Assembly: GCF_003024385.1 (NCBI RefSeq)
Contig: NZ_PVZN01000010.1
Location: 62,001 to 126,000, forward strand
Reading direction: 5' to 3'
DNA from: Pseudomonas sp. BBP2017
GTDB lineage: Bacteria > Pseudomonadota > Gammaproteobacteria > Pseudomonadales > Pseudomonadaceae
Length of the DNA stretch: 64,000 nucleotides
Shown here: positions 7,542-16,737 of the stretch, piece after piece
How the letters are laid out: the number at the start of each line of letters is the position of its first letter
Position numbering within the stretch: the first letter of the stretch is position 1
Program-made: the position numbers and the translations under genes
The notes under the pieces: model-generated
The model's input: only the letters and a program-made list of their open reading frames with translations
What the model was told of the DNA's origin: nothing
Databases searched by the model: none

Positions 7542-8524
7542 CCGCCCCGTCGATCATACCGACCGCCGAGCAGGAACAGGCCGCCTTGCACTGGCTCAGG
7601 CAAATCAACGAGCAACCGGCATTGAGCGAGGGCGCAACGTTCAAACGCTGGCTGCTGGCCAACCCCGCGCACCCGCATGCTTACGCCAAGGCTCAGGCGC
7701 TTTGGCGGCTGACAGAAGGGCCGGCGCGGACCCTCGCCGGACAAGAGTCGGACGCCTTGCAGCGCTACCTACAGAGCATGGATCAGCCGCAGCCAAGCCG
7801 TCATTGGCGTCGTGGCGGGGTCTTTGCGGCGGTGGCTTGCCTGGTGCTGGCACTGGGTACTCTGGCCGGTTGGCATCCCGCCTATTGGGTGCAGGACCTG
7901 CAGGCCGACTATGTGACGGCGGCGGGGCAGGTACGGCTGGTTACCCTGGCCGATCAGTCGCGCATGACCCTGGATGCCGGTAGCGCCGTCTCCGTGCAGT
8001 TCAGCCAGGGCCAGCGTCAGGTGCGGGTGCACCGCGGCGCGGCATTCTTCCAGGTGACACACACCGGTGAGCCTTTTGTGGTTGTGGCCGGTGATGGGGC
8101 TGTGCATGTCCTAGGCACTCAGTTCGAGGTGCGGCGCCAGGACGCCGGAGCGCAGGTGACCGTGTTGTCCGGGCGCGTCGCGGTGAGCGCAGCGCCTGGG
8201 CAGGCACAACAGCAATTGGCTGGCGGCCAGCACCTGGCCTACCGTGATACGCAGCTCGGCAACGTCGAGGCAGTGGACAGTGAGGCCCGGCTGGCCTGGC
8301 GCCAGGGTTGGCTAAATTATTATCAGGTGCCGCTGAGTGTGGTGATCGATGATCTGGCCCGCTACTACCCAGGACGCATCCTGCTGCTTGACAGCGAACT
8401 GGCCAAGCGCACGGTCAGTGGCAGCTTCCCCGCCGCCCAACCGTTGGCCGCGCTGGACTCGCTCGGAGCGGTGCTTGGTTTCAAACGTCACACGCTGTTG
8501 GGGCGGGTGACAGTGGTGCGCTGA
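7538..8524 (+). CDS. FecR-family anti-sigma / transmembrane regulator
   Basis: 328 residues from the ATG overlapping the sigma stop. The cytoplasmic N-terminus (about 1-90) has the DUF4880-like start with ALHWL and FKRWLLANPAHPHAYA. A membrane helix lies at about 93-112, and a periplasmic FecR domain follows (GQVRLVTLADQSRMTLDAGSAVSV, VHRGAAFFQV, VLGTQFEV). The C-terminus (LARYYPGRILLLDSEL) resembles an STN fold that contacts the receptor signalling domain. It passes the receptor signal across the inner membrane to the sigma factor. Confidence 0.92.
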   Translation: MTAPSIIPTAEQEQAALHWLRQINEQPALSEGATFKRWLLANPAHPHAYAKAQALWRLTEGPARTLAGQESDALQRYLQSMDQPQPSRHWRRGGVFAAVACLVLALGTLAGWHPAYWVQDLQADYVTAAGQVRLVTLADQSRMTLDAGSAVSVQFSQGQRQVRVHRGAAFFQVTHTGEPFVVVAGDGAVHVLGTQFEVRRQDAGAQVTVLSGRVAVSAAPGQAQQQLAGGQHLAYRDTQLGNVEAVDSEARLAWRQGWLNYYQVPLSVVIDDLARYYPGRILLLDSELAKRTVSGSFPAAQPLAALDSLGAVLGFKRHTLLGRVTVVR

Positions 8525-8548
8525 AAAAATATTTTTATCTGCGGGTGA

Positions 8549-8572
8549 GGTAACTTGCGGTGGCAGTCGTGT
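8549..8572 (+). promoter_or_regulatory. Possible ECF-sigma promoter of the signalling receptor
   Basis: In the 104-bp gap between fecR and the receptor, GGTAA (8549-8553) is followed after 14 nt by CGTG, resembling FecI-class -35 and -10 elements, though the spacer is shorter than usual. No convincing Fur box is seen here. Weak support. Confidence 0.25.
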
Positions 8573-8628
8573 AATGAGCAGAAGTGCGATTCATTCGCAT
8601 ATACTCACTCCCTTACAGGTCACCGTTC

Positions 8629-11046
8629 ATGAAGTTCAGGGCACCCCCTACTGCGGCTCGTTGCGTTTCCATCTGGCTCGGCGCTTCAACGCTGGCCGCC
8701 TGTAGCGGTTTGCCTGTGCTGGCCCAGGCGTCTGAACAGCAACGTCAGCTGTTCGCTTTTGCCCAGCCCGCAAAGCCTCTGGTTCAGGCCCTGAACGACT
8801 TCAGCCGGGTCACTGGCCAGAGTGTGATCTACACCGTCGAGTTGCCGGCATTGCAGGCGCCTGCGCTCAGGGGCAACCTCAGTGCCGAGCAGGCGTTGCA
8901 GCACTTGCTGGGCAACTCCGGGCTGGTCTACCGACGCATCGACGCCCGTACCTTGACGGTCGAGCCCCAGGCGAGCGCGGGTACACTGAGCCTTGATGCG
9001 ACCCAGGTAACTTCCCAGGCAGATGCCGCCTATAGTTATCAGCCGCCGCCGAGCAGCTCAGTCATGCGGAGTCAGGCGCCTATCCAGGACGTCCCCCAGG
9101 CCATCAACATCGTTGCCTCTCAGGTGCTCAAGGATCAGAGCCCGCGCAACCTCGATGACGCTCTGGCCAATGTCAGCGGCATCACCCAGGGCAACAACTT
9201 CGGCGGCACCCAGGACACGGTGATGAAGCGCGGTTTTGGTGACAACCGTGACGGCTCGATCATGCGCGATGGCATGCCTGTCGTGCAGGGCCGCAGCCTC
9301 AATGCCACGACCGAACGGGTCGAAGTGCTCAAGGGCCCGGCATCGTTGCTATACGGTATCCAGGACCCGGGCGGCGTGATCAATGTGGTCAGCAAACGTC
9401 CACAAATGCAGTCCTATAACGCGCTGAACTTGCGTGGCTCCAGCTATGGCAGCGGCAAGAACGGCAGCGGCGGTGGCCTGGACAGCACCGGTGCGCTGGG
9501 AGATAGCGGTTTTGCGTACCGCTTGGTGCTCGATCATGAAGACGAAGACTACTGGCGCAATTTTGGTGTGCACCGCGAATCGCTGGTGGCGCCATCGCTG
9601 GCGTGGTTCGGTGAGCGCACTCAGGTGTTGCTGGCCTACGAGCACCGCGAGTTTCTCTATCCCTTCGACCGCGGCACAGCCATCGATCCTCGCACCAATC
9701 ATCCGCTGGATATCCCCAGCACCCGTCGCCTGGATGAACCCTTCAATGACATGGAAGGGCGTTCGGACCTGTATCGGCTGGAAGTCGATCACCAGCTCAG
9801 TGATGAGTGGAAAGCGCACTTTGGATACAGCTACAACCGCGAGACCTACGACGCCAGTCAGGTTCGGGTCACTGCCGTGAACCCGCAGAATGGCACCCTG
9901 ACCCGCAGCATGGACGGTACACGCGGCGCCTTGAGTAACGACCGTTTTGCCACCCTGAGCCTGGAGGGTCAGGTGCAAGTGGCCGGCATGCAGCACGATC
10001 TGTTGTTCGGTTATGACAACGAGCACCGCAAGATCTACCGGGACGATCTGATCCGTCAGAGCAGCCTGACCACCTTCAGCTACCTCGATCCGGTGTACGG
10101 ACGCGAGGTCGAAGGCACCACGGTGCGTGCCAGCGACAGTGCGCAGACCGATAAACTGCGCAGCGACTCATTGTTCGTCCAGGACTCGCTCCACCTCGAC
10201 GAACACTGGATCCTGGTCGCGGGGGCACGCTATCAGATGTACGACCAGATCGCCGGGCGTGGCCGACCGTTCAACGCCAACACCGATAACAACGGCCAGG
10301 CCTGGGTGCCGCGTGCAGGTCTGGTCTACAAGGTTGATGACAGCCTGTCGTTTTACGGCAGCTACACCGAATCGTTCAAGCCCAACTCCAGCATCGCGCC
10401 GCTGACCGGTGGCCTGGTCCTGGACTCGGCGATTGATCCGGAAGAGGCAAAGTCGTGGGAGCTGGGGGCGAAGCTGGACATGCCCGGCGCAATGACCGCT
10501 ACCCTGGCCCTGTTTGACATCACCAAGCGCAACGTCCTGGTGTCCAACCTCGACCCGGTCAGCGGCGACACGCTCTACAGCAATGCTGGCGAAGTGAGTT
10601 CACGGGGCGTTGAACTGGACCTGAGCGGCCAGCTCAGCGCGCGCTGGAGCCTGATCGGCAATTATGCCTTCACCGATGCCGAGGTCACTGAAGACCCTGA
10701 GCTCAAAGGTAAGCGTTTGCAGAATGTGGCGCGTCATAGCGGCGCGTTGTCGGCAGTGTATGACGCCGGTAGCGTGTTGGGCGGTGACCGCCTGCGCCTC
10801 GGTGCCGGGGCGCGCTATGTCGGTGAACGCGCCGGTAACCCGGTCAATGACTTCGACCTGCCGTCGTACACTGTGGCCGATGCCTTCGCCAGCTACGAAA
10901 CCCGTGTGGATGAGCACAAGGTGCGCTTTCAACTGAACGTGAAGAACCTGTTCGACCGCACTTATTACACCTCAGCGGTGAATCGCTATTTCGTGTCCTT
11001 GGGCGACTCGCGTCAGGTCAGCCTGTCCAGCACTTTTGAGTTCTAG
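8629..11046 (+). CDS. TonB-dependent ferric-siderophore receptor with N-terminal signalling domain (FiuA/FhuA-like)
   Basis: 805 residues. The start at 8629 has AGGT 8 nt upstream and leads into a signal peptide ending near LAQAS. Residues about 45-115 form an STN signalling domain (ALNDFSRVTGQSVIYTVELP, LSAEQALQHLLGNSGLVYRR). The plug follows (QDVPQAINIVASQVLKDQ, DDALANVSGITQGNNFGGTQD, VEVLKGPASLLYGIQDPGGVINVVSKRP), then a barrel ending in phenylalanine. The fold is of the FhuA/FpvA group, so a hydroxamate siderophore such as ferrichrome is plausible, but the ligand is not determined. The STN domain fits control by the FecI/FecR pair directly upstream. The 3' end overlaps the convergent AraC gene by 4 bp. 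Confidence 0.92.
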   Translation: MKFRAPPTAARCVSIWLGASTLAACSGLPVLAQASEQQRQLFAFAQPAKPLVQALNDFSRVTGQSVIYTVELPALQAPALRGNLSAEQALQHLLGNSGLVYRRIDARTLTVEPQASAGTLSLDATQVTSQADAAYSYQPPPSSSVMRSQAPIQDVPQAINIVASQVLKDQSPRNLDDALANVSGITQGNNFGGTQDTVMKRGFGDNRDGSIMRDGMPVVQGRSLNATTERVEVLKGPASLLYGIQDPGGVINVVSKRPQMQSYNALNLRGSSYGSGKNGSGGGLDSTGALGDSGFAYRLVLDHEDEDYWRNFGVHRESLVAPSLAWFGERTQVLLAYEHREFLYPFDRGTAIDPRTNHPLDIPSTRRLDEPFNDMEGRSDLYRLEVDHQLSDEWKAHFGYSYNRETYDASQVRVTAVNPQNGTLTRSMDGTRGALSNDRFATLSLEGQVQVAGMQHDLLFGYDNEHRKIYRDDLIRQSSLTTFSYLDPVYGREVEGTTVRASDSAQTDKLRSDSLFVQDSLHLDEHWILVAGARYQMYDQIAGRGRPFNANTDNNGQAWVPRAGLVYKVDDSLSFYGSYTESFKPNSSIAPLTGGLVLDSAIDPEEAKSWELGAKLDMPGAMTATLALFDITKRNVLVSNLDPVSGDTLYSNAGEVSSRGVELDLSGQLSARWSLIGNYAFTDAEVTEDPELKGKRLQNVARHSGALSAVYDAGSVLGGDRLRLGAGARYVGERAGNPVNDFDLPSYTVADAFASYETRVDEHKVRFQLNVKNLFDRTYYTSAVNRYFVSLGDSRQVSLSSTFEF

Positions 11047-11918
11047 CACCTGAAGGCCGCCCGGTATGCGCCGGGTGTTGCCCCCAGGGCCTGACGAAAG
11101 CGGTTACTGAAATGGCTGGCGCTGGCAAAGCCGCACTGCAGTGCGACCTCGCCCAAGGGCAGGTCGCCAAAGCGCAGCAGCTGACGCGCCATGGCCAGGC
11201 GTCGGGCCAGCAGGTATTGGTGTGGCGGCAGGCCGAAGCTTTCGCGGAACATCCGCGCGAAGTGGTACTCGGACAGGTTGCACAGCGCCGCCAGCTCACC
11301 CAGGCTCAGCGGTTGATCCAGGTGGCCCTCGATGTAATCGTTCAGTTGTCGGCGCTGGTGCGCGGCCAAGCCACCCTTGAGGCGCAAACCCCGGCGCAGG
11401 CCGACCTGGTTGAGCACGGCATGGTCGAGTATCTCGTGGGCGAGGGTGCTGGTCAGCAGGCGTTCACCCGGTTCGTCCCAGTTTTGTGCGATCAGTTGAC
11501 GAAAACGCCGGGCTTGCTCGGGGTCGTCCAGGAAGGTCGCTTCCTGCAATTGCAGTTCGCGGGGTTCGCGGTCGAGCAGGCTGATGCAGCCAAGGGCGAA
11601 CTGTTCCTCGCTGATGTACAGGTGCGCCAGACGGATCGAGCCATTGACCACCCAATGCGACGCCGAGCCGGCGGGCATGATGCACAGCTTGTCGGGGGCG
11701 CCTTTGTGGCTGGGCCGGTCACGGCGAAAGGTGCCGGTGCCATCGGCGATGTAGCAGGACAGGGTGTGGTGGGTTGGCGCTTCGTAGTCGCGGGCGTCGT
11801 GACGATTGTTCCACAAGGCTGCTGCCAGGCCGTCACCCAGGTGCGCGCTGTGCTCCAGACGGGCATGGGGTGAATCGTGCATGGCTTTGAAAACTTGCAG
11901 CTGGTCCAACGTGGTCAT
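11043..11918 (-). CDS. AraC-family transcriptional regulator
   Basis: 291 residues with an N-terminal cupin-like sensing part and a C-terminal double helix-turn-helix. The latter is seen as LGELAALCNLSEYHFARMFRESFGLPPHQYLLARRLAMARQLL and then LPLGEVALQCGFASASHFSNRFRQALGATPGAYR. Such proteins sense small ligands and activate nearby genes. It converges on the receptor gene and is divergent from the EamA exporter 138 bp away, so either could be its target. The ligand is unknown. Confidence 0.9.
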   Translation of the reverse strand: MTTLDQLQVFKAMHDSPHARLEHSAHLGDGLAAALWNNRHDARDYEAPTHHTLSCYIADGTGTFRRDRPSHKGAPDKLCIMPAGSASHWVVNGSIRLAHLYISEEQFALGCISLLDREPRELQLQEATFLDDPEQARRFRQLIAQNWDEPGERLLTSTLAHEILDHAVLNQVGLRRGLRLKGGLAAHQRRQLNDYIEGHLDQPLSLGELAALCNLSEYHFARMFRESFGLPPHQYLLARRLAMARQLLRFGDLPLGEVALQCGFASASHFSNRFRQALGATPGAYRAAFRC

Positions 11919-12055
11919 TTGCGCTACCTCTGGCGGTCATCCTACTCCGCTGCACAACGCCTGACAGCTGTGAGCAAAGCAAATGCGCAAGAATCTGCAA
12001 GCGCACTCAGCCCGTGCAGCGGGAGACTGACAGCCTGGATGCGAGGAGTGCTGCC

Positions 12056-12955
12056 ATGAACCTGTCGTTGTACCTGCTGACCGTATTGATCTGGGGCACT
12101 ACCTGGATCGCCCTGAAACTACAGCTGGGTGTGGTCGCCATTCCCGTGTCGATTGTCTATCGCTTCGCCCTGGCGGGGCTGATCCTGTTCGCCATTCTGC
12201 TGCTCAGCCGTCGCCTGCAACCGATGAACCGGCGTGGCCATGGCATCTGTCTGGCCCAGGGTTTGTGCCTGTTCTGCGTCAACTTCATGTGCTTTTTGAC
12301 TGCCAGCCAATGGATACCCAGCGGGCTGATCGCCGTAGTGTTTTCCACTGCGACCCTGTGGAACGCGCTCAATGCCCGAGTGTTCTTCGGTCAGAAGATC
12401 GCTGCCAATGTGCTCGGCGGCGCTGCGCTGGGCTTGTGTGGGCTGGGCTTGCTGTTCTGGCCGGAGTTGTCGGGCCACGCCGCGAGTCGTGAAACCCTGA
12501 TCGGTCTGGCTCTGGCGCTGCTGGGCACCTTGTGCTTTTCGGCGGGCAATATGCTGTCCAGCCTGCAGCAGAAAGCCGGATTGCGGCCTATGACCACCAA
12601 CGCCTGGGGCATGCTCTACGGTGCCGGAATGCTCGCGGCATACTGCCTGTTCAGCGGCATTCCTTTCGATATGGAGTGGAATGCGCGCTACATCGGCTCG
12701 CTGCTGTATCTGGTGATTCCGGGCTCGGTGATCGGCTTTACCGCTTACCTGACCCTGGTCGGGCGCATGGGGCCGGAGCGTGCGGCGTATTGCACGGTGT
12801 TGTTCCCGCTGGTGGCGTTGAATGTGTCGGCGTTCTATGAAGGGTATCAGTGGACGGCGCCCGCGCTGTCTGGCCTGGTGTTGGTGATGCTGGGGAATGT
12901 GTTGGTGTTCAGGAAGCCCAAGGCCAAGGTTGGCGCTGCTGTTGCTTTGAGGTAG
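12056..12955 (+). CDS. EamA/DMT-family inner-membrane transporter
   Basis: 299 residues, about ten hydrophobic segments in two EamA repeats, beginning LTVLIWGTTWIALKLQLG and with the second repeat near GLALALLGTLCFSAGNMLSSL. The ATG at 12056 has GAGGAG 7 nt upstream. Members export amino acids, nucleotides or drugs; the substrate here cannot be told. It is divergent from the AraC regulator, which may control it. A REP pair follows directly after its stop. Confidence 0.85.
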   Translation: MNLSLYLLTVLIWGTTWIALKLQLGVVAIPVSIVYRFALAGLILFAILLLSRRLQPMNRRGHGICLAQGLCLFCVNFMCFLTASQWIPSGLIAVVFSTATLWNALNARVFFGQKIAANVLGGAALGLCGLGLLFWPELSGHAASRETLIGLALALLGTLCFSAGNMLSSLQQKAGLRPMTTNAWGMLYGAGMLAAYCLFSGIPFDMEWNARYIGSLLYLVIPGSVIGFTAYLTLVGRMGPERAAYCTVLFPLVALNVSAFYEGYQWTAPALSGLVLVMLGNVLVFRKPKAKVGAAVALR

Positions 12956-12960
12956 GCCTT

Positions 12961-13026
12961 ATCGCGGGGCAAGCCCGCTCCCACCGAGGCTGTGATATGC
13001 CGGTGGGAGCGGGCTTGCCCCGCGAT
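12961..13026. repeat. Inverted REP pair (Pseudomonas GCGGGCTTGCCCCGCGAT type)
   Basis: ATCGCGGGGCAAGCCCGCTC and its complement face each other around a short centre, forming a long hairpin between two convergent genes. The same element recurs at 19970, 27556, 32473 and 44336. Confidence 0.95.
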
Positions 13027-13031
13027 TGCTG

Positions 13032-14003
13032 TTACTTCCACACCTGCGGATTGACCAGATCCCGCGGCCGCTCACCGAGCAGGGCACTGCGCAGGTTGTC
13101 GATGGCCCGGTTGGCCATGGCGTCACGGGTTTCGGCGGTGGCCGAACCGACATGCGGCAGGGTCAGGGCGTTGGGCAACTGGAACAACGGCGATTCGCTC
13201 AGCGGTTCCTTTTCGTACACGTCCAGCCCGGCGCCGCGGATGGTGTTAGTACGCAGGGCCTCCACCAGCGCCGCTTCATCCACTACCGGCCCACGCGATA
13301 CGTTGATCAGGAAGGCGCTGGGTTTCATCAGCTGCAGTTCACGGCTGCTGATCAGGTGTTTGGTCTGGGCGCCAAGCGGTACCACCAGGCAGACGAAATC
13401 GGCTTCGGCCAGCAACCCATCCAGGCTGCGGAACTGAGCACCCAGCTCCTGTTCCAGTGCGGTCTTGCGCGAGTTGCCGCTGTAGATAACCGGCATGTTG
13501 AAACCAAAGCGTGCGCGGCGGGCAATGGCTGCGCCAATATTACCCAGGCCGACGATGCCCAGGGTTTTGCCGTGCACATCGCTGCCGAACTGCGCCGGGC
13601 CAACCGTGGCCTGCCATTGCCCGGCCTTGGTCCAGGCATCGAGTTCGGCGACGCGGCGGGCGCAGCCCATCAGCAGGGCAAAGCCCAAGTCGGCGGTGCT
13701 TTCGGTCAGCACGTCGGGGGTGTTGGTCAGGGCAATGCCGCGCGCATTGAAGTAGTTCAGGTCGTAATTGTCGTAGCCCACTGACACACTCGACACCACC
13801 TCAAGCTTGCCGGCATTGGCCAGCTGCGCTTCGCCGAGATTGCGGCCAACCCCGATCAGGCCATGGGCCTCGGGCAGGGCTGCGTTGAACTGGGCACTGA
13901 TATCGCCGAGCTTGGGGTTCGGCACGATCACGTTGAAATCTTGCTGCAGGCGTTCGACCATCGCCGGGGTGATGCGGCTGAAGGCAAGGACGGTCTTTTT
14001 CAT
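13032..14003 (-). CDS. D-2-hydroxyacid dehydrogenase (GhrB / 2-ketoaldonate reductase type)
   Basis: 323 residues of the D-isomer 2-hydroxyacid dehydrogenase family. The nucleotide-binding loop is LGIVGLGNIGAAIARR (about 149-163). The catalytic trio is Arg237 (NVSRGP), Glu266 (YEKEP) and His284 (LPHVGSAT). Close relatives reduce glyoxylate, hydroxypyruvate or 2-ketogluconate with NAD(P)H. The gene is not in a ketogluconate operon, so the substrate is undecided. A 13-bp inverted repeat lies just upstream of the start. The neighbouring LysR gene is on the same strand and upstream. Confidence 0.88.
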   Translation of the reverse strand: MKKTVLAFSRITPAMVERLQQDFNVIVPNPKLGDISAQFNAALPEAHGLIGVGRNLGEAQLANAGKLEVVSSVSVGYDNYDLNYFNARGIALTNTPDVLTESTADLGFALLMGCARRVAELDAWTKAGQWQATVGPAQFGSDVHGKTLGIVGLGNIGAAIARRARFGFNMPVIYSGNSRKTALEQELGAQFRSLDGLLAEADFVCLVVPLGAQTKHLISSRELQLMKPSAFLINVSRGPVVDEAALVEALRTNTIRGAGLDVYEKEPLSESPLFQLPNALTLPHVGSATAETRDAMANRAIDNLRSALLGERPRDLVNPQVWK

Positions 14004-14020
14004 CGGCGAAATCTCTGCGG

Positions 14021-14059
14021 GCGGTGGAGAATGGGTAGCACGCTATCATTCTCCACCGC
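14021..14059. other. 13-bp perfect inverted repeat upstream of the dehydrogenase
   Basis: GCGGTGGAGAATG and its exact complement are separated by 13 nt, 18 bp before the dehydrogenase start and 17 bp after the LysR stop. No T-run follows on either strand, so it is either a weak terminator of the LysR gene or an operator. Confidence 0.6.
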
Positions 14060-14076
14060 TTCTGTGCAGCAAGATT

Positions 14077-15024
14077 TCAGTTGGCGATCAGCAATTCGTG
14101 GGTCTTGAGGTCCGCTTCATGGGCGGCGAGGATCTCCGGCAACGAGTTGCGCAGGTATTCAACCCAGGTCTTGATCTTGGCATCCAGGTACTGGCGCGAC
14201 GGGTAGATCGCGTACAGGTTCAGCTCCTGCAAACGGTAGTCAGGCATCACCCGTACCAGGGAGCCGTCACGCAGGCCATCGATGGCCGAGTAGATTGGCA
14301 GTACGCCGACCCCCATGCCGCTGCGGATCGCGGTTTTCATCGCATCGGCCGAGTTCACCTGGAACGGCGCCTGGGTGATGTTCACCATCTCCTGGCCTTC
14401 CGGGCCGTCGAACAGCCACTTCTCCAGCGGGATCACCGGGCTGACCATGCGCAGGCAGGCATGGTTGAGCAGGTCGCTGGGTTTGTGCGCGATACCGTGG
14501 CGTTTCACGTAGTCGGGCGAGGCGCAGACGATGCTGTAGGTGATGCCCAGGCGCTGGGAGACGAAGCCCGAATCCGGCAGCTCGCTGGCCAGCACGATGG
14601 ACACGTCGTAGCCCTCGTCGAGCAGGTCCGGCACGCGGTTGGCCATGGTCAGGTCGAAGGTCACGTCCGGGTGGGTTTCGCGGTAGCGGGCAATGGCATC
14701 GATGACGAAATGCTGGCCGACGCCGGTCATCGAATGCACCTTCAGCTGCCCGGCCGGGCGGGCATGGGCGTCGCTGGCCTCGGCTTCGGCTTCCTCGACA
14801 TAGGTGAGGATCTGTTCGCAACGCATCAGGTAACGCTTGCCGGCCTCGGTCAGGGCAATGCGCCGGGTGGTGCGGTTGAGCAGGCGGGTTTGCAGATGGG
14901 CTTCAAGGTTGGAGACCGCCCGCGAGACGTTGGCGGTGGTCGTATCCAGGTGCCCAGCCGCGGCAGTAAAGCTGCCGACTTGCGCTACGCAACTAAAAGC
15001 ACGCATGTTTTGCAGGGTGTCCAT
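14077..15024 (-). CDS. LysR-family transcriptional regulator
   Basis: 315 residues. The N-terminal winged helix is MDTLQNMRAFSCVAQVGSFTAAAGHLDTTTANVSRAVSNLEAHLQTRLLNRTTR, and a periplasmic-binding-like effector domain follows. It is of the CrgA/PecT-like group (ALTEAGKRYLMRCEQIL). It is transcribed away from the efflux genes starting at 15211, with a 186-bp shared promoter region. This is the classic layout for a LysR protein controlling a divergent operon, so it is the likely regulator of the FUSC efflux system. Confidence 0.9.
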   Translation of the reverse strand: MDTLQNMRAFSCVAQVGSFTAAAGHLDTTTANVSRAVSNLEAHLQTRLLNRTTRRIALTEAGKRYLMRCEQILTYVEEAEAEASDAHARPAGQLKVHSMTGVGQHFVIDAIARYRETHPDVTFDLTMANRVPDLLDEGYDVSIVLASELPDSGFVSQRLGITYSIVCASPDYVKRHGIAHKPSDLLNHACLRMVSPVIPLEKWLFDGPEGQEMVNITQAPFQVNSADAMKTAIRSGMGVGVLPIYSAIDGLRDGSLVRVMPDYRLQELNLYAIYPSRQYLDAKIKTWVEYLRNSLPEILAAHEADLKTHELLIAN

Positions 15025-15210
15025 GGGTCGCTCTCAAAGTAGACGACAAATTGTGACATGAAGTAACCGAGGCGGTCTTCAGACTAAAGCCGGATTATCG
15101 CTGTTTTCGTAACAAAGATTCGCAGTAATACACGCTTATCGCCAGTGCGGCGGCCCCCTAGAATTGCCTCTCCAAGCGTCATCCACCTTCTATGTCGGGA
15201 ATTCGCAGCT

Positions 15211-16737
15211 GTGCCGCGTCGCATCATCAGAGCGCTGAATGCGCTCAGTGTCTGTGCCCTTAGCTTGACCTTGAGCGGCTGTATCGGAACCTGGGGCATT
15301 GCCCCGCAAAGCAAGACGCTGCAAGCCAATACCCTGACCACCGACGAGGCGATCCGCGAGGCCGCCCGTGATGCCCACTGGCCTGACCAGCAGTGGTGGC
15401 GCGCCTATGGCGATCCACAACTGGACCGCTGGATTGCCCTGGCGGTCAACGACAGCCCGAGCATGGCCATGGCCGCCGCGCGGGTACGTGAGGCCAAAGC
15501 CATGGCGGGGGTGGTCGAGTCTGCCGAGAAACTGCAGGTCAATGGCGAGTCGACGCTCAAGCGCCACAACTGGCCAGAAGACCAGTTCTATGGCCCGGGG
15601 GCGTTGTCCGGGGCCAACACCTGGGACAACAACGCCGCCCTCGGCTTCAGTTACGCCCTGGACCTCTGGGGCCGCGAGCGCAATGCCAGCGAGCAGGCCG
15701 TGGACATGGCCCATATGAGCGCGGCGCAGTTGCGCCAAGCGCAGTTGGAGTTGCAGAACAACATCGTCAAGGTGTACATCCAGCTGGCCCTGCACTTTGC
15801 CCAGCGCGATATCGTCAAGGCTGAACTTGAGCAGCAGGAGCAGATCCTGGCTCTGGCCGAGCGCCGTCTGGCCGGTGGCATCGGTACCCATTTCGAAGTC
15901 AGTCAGGCGCAGACGCCGCTACCGGAAACCCATCGCCAGCTTGATGCGCTGAACGAAGAAATCGCCCTGGCGCGTAACCAGCTGGCGGCTTTGGCCGGTA
16001 AAGGTCCGGGTGAGGGCGCGCAACTGCAGCGTCCGCAACTGGCCCTTGGTGCTGCGTTGAAACTGCCGTCGGCGTTGCCTGCCGAGCTGGTCGGCCAGCG
16101 TCCGGATGTGGTTGCCAGCCGCTGGCAGGTCGCGGCCCAGGCGCGCGGTATTGACGTCGCCCACGCCGGGTTTTTCCCCAACGTCGATCTGGTCGGCGGG
16201 CTCGGCTTCATGGCCACCGGTGGTGGTCCACTGGAGTTCCTGACCGGGCGCAAGTTCAACTACAACGTCGGTCCCGCCATCAGCCTGCCGGTGTTCGACG
16301 GCGGCCGCCTGCGCTCGCAACTGGGTGTCGCTTCGGCCGGCTATGACATCGCTGTGGCGCGCTATAACCAGACAGTGGTCGAGGCACTCAAGGGCATCTC
16401 CGATCAGCTGATTCGCCGTGAATCGATGAACGAGCAGCAGCATTTTGCTGCCGAGTCGGTGGCGTCGGCGCAGAAGACCTACGACATCGCCATGATCGCC
16501 TTCCAGCGCGGCCTGACCGATTACCTCAATGTGCTCAATGCCCAGACCTTGTTGTTTCGCCAGCAGCAGATCCAGCAGCAGGTCGAGGCCGCACGCCTGA
16601 CCGCGCATGCCGAGCTGGTCACGGCCTTGGGCGGCGGTTTGGGCGCGGGTGAAGACGTGCCGGGCGAAGATAAACAGCAGGCACCGAAAACCCCGGCAAC
16701 CCTGGCGATTTTCGATAAGCCGAGCCACGCCGAATGA
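15211..16737 (+). CDS. NodT-family outer-membrane efflux lipoprotein
   Basis: Outer-membrane channel (OMF) of a tripartite exporter. I take the GTG at 15211, which puts a lipoprotein signal ending in LSGC at residue 24 at the N-terminus; the GTG at 15145 would add an unlikely extension. 508 residues with OEP motifs: WWRAYGDPQLD, SYALDLWGRERNASEQA, VQLPAELVGQRPD-like LPAELVGQRPDVVASRW, and LPVFDGGRLRSQLGVA. It is first in an operon with FUSC, DUF1656 and HlyD genes, overlapping the FUSC start by 4 bp. Confidence 0.9.
   Translation: MPRRIIRALNALSVCALSLTLSGCIGTWGIAPQSKTLQANTLTTDEAIREAARDAHWPDQQWWRAYGDPQLDRWIALAVNDSPSMAMAAARVREAKAMAGVVESAEKLQVNGESTLKRHNWPEDQFYGPGALSGANTWDNNAALGFSYALDLWGRERNASEQAVDMAHMSAAQLRQAQLELQNNIVKVYIQLALHFAQRDIVKAELEQQEQILALAERRLAGGIGTHFEVSQAQTPLPETHRQLDALNEEIALARNQLAALAGKGPGEGAQLQRPQLALGAALKLPSALPAELVGQRPDVVASRWQVAAQARGIDVAHAGFFPNVDLVGGLGFMATGGGPLEFLTGRKFNYNVGPAISLPVFDGGRLRSQLGVASAGYDIAVARYNQTVVEALKGISDQLIRRESMNEQQHFAAESVASAQKTYDIAMIAFQRGLTDYLNVLNAQTLLFRQQQIQQQVEAARLTAHAELVTALGGGLGAGEDVPGEDKQQAPKTPATLAIFDKPSHAE

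Noticed and set aside
12961..13026. Inverted repeats at several intergenic sites considered as CRISPR or IS ends
   Set aside because: They are single palindromic pairs of the known Pseudomonas REP type, with no regular spacing, spacers, transposase gene or target duplications in the window.
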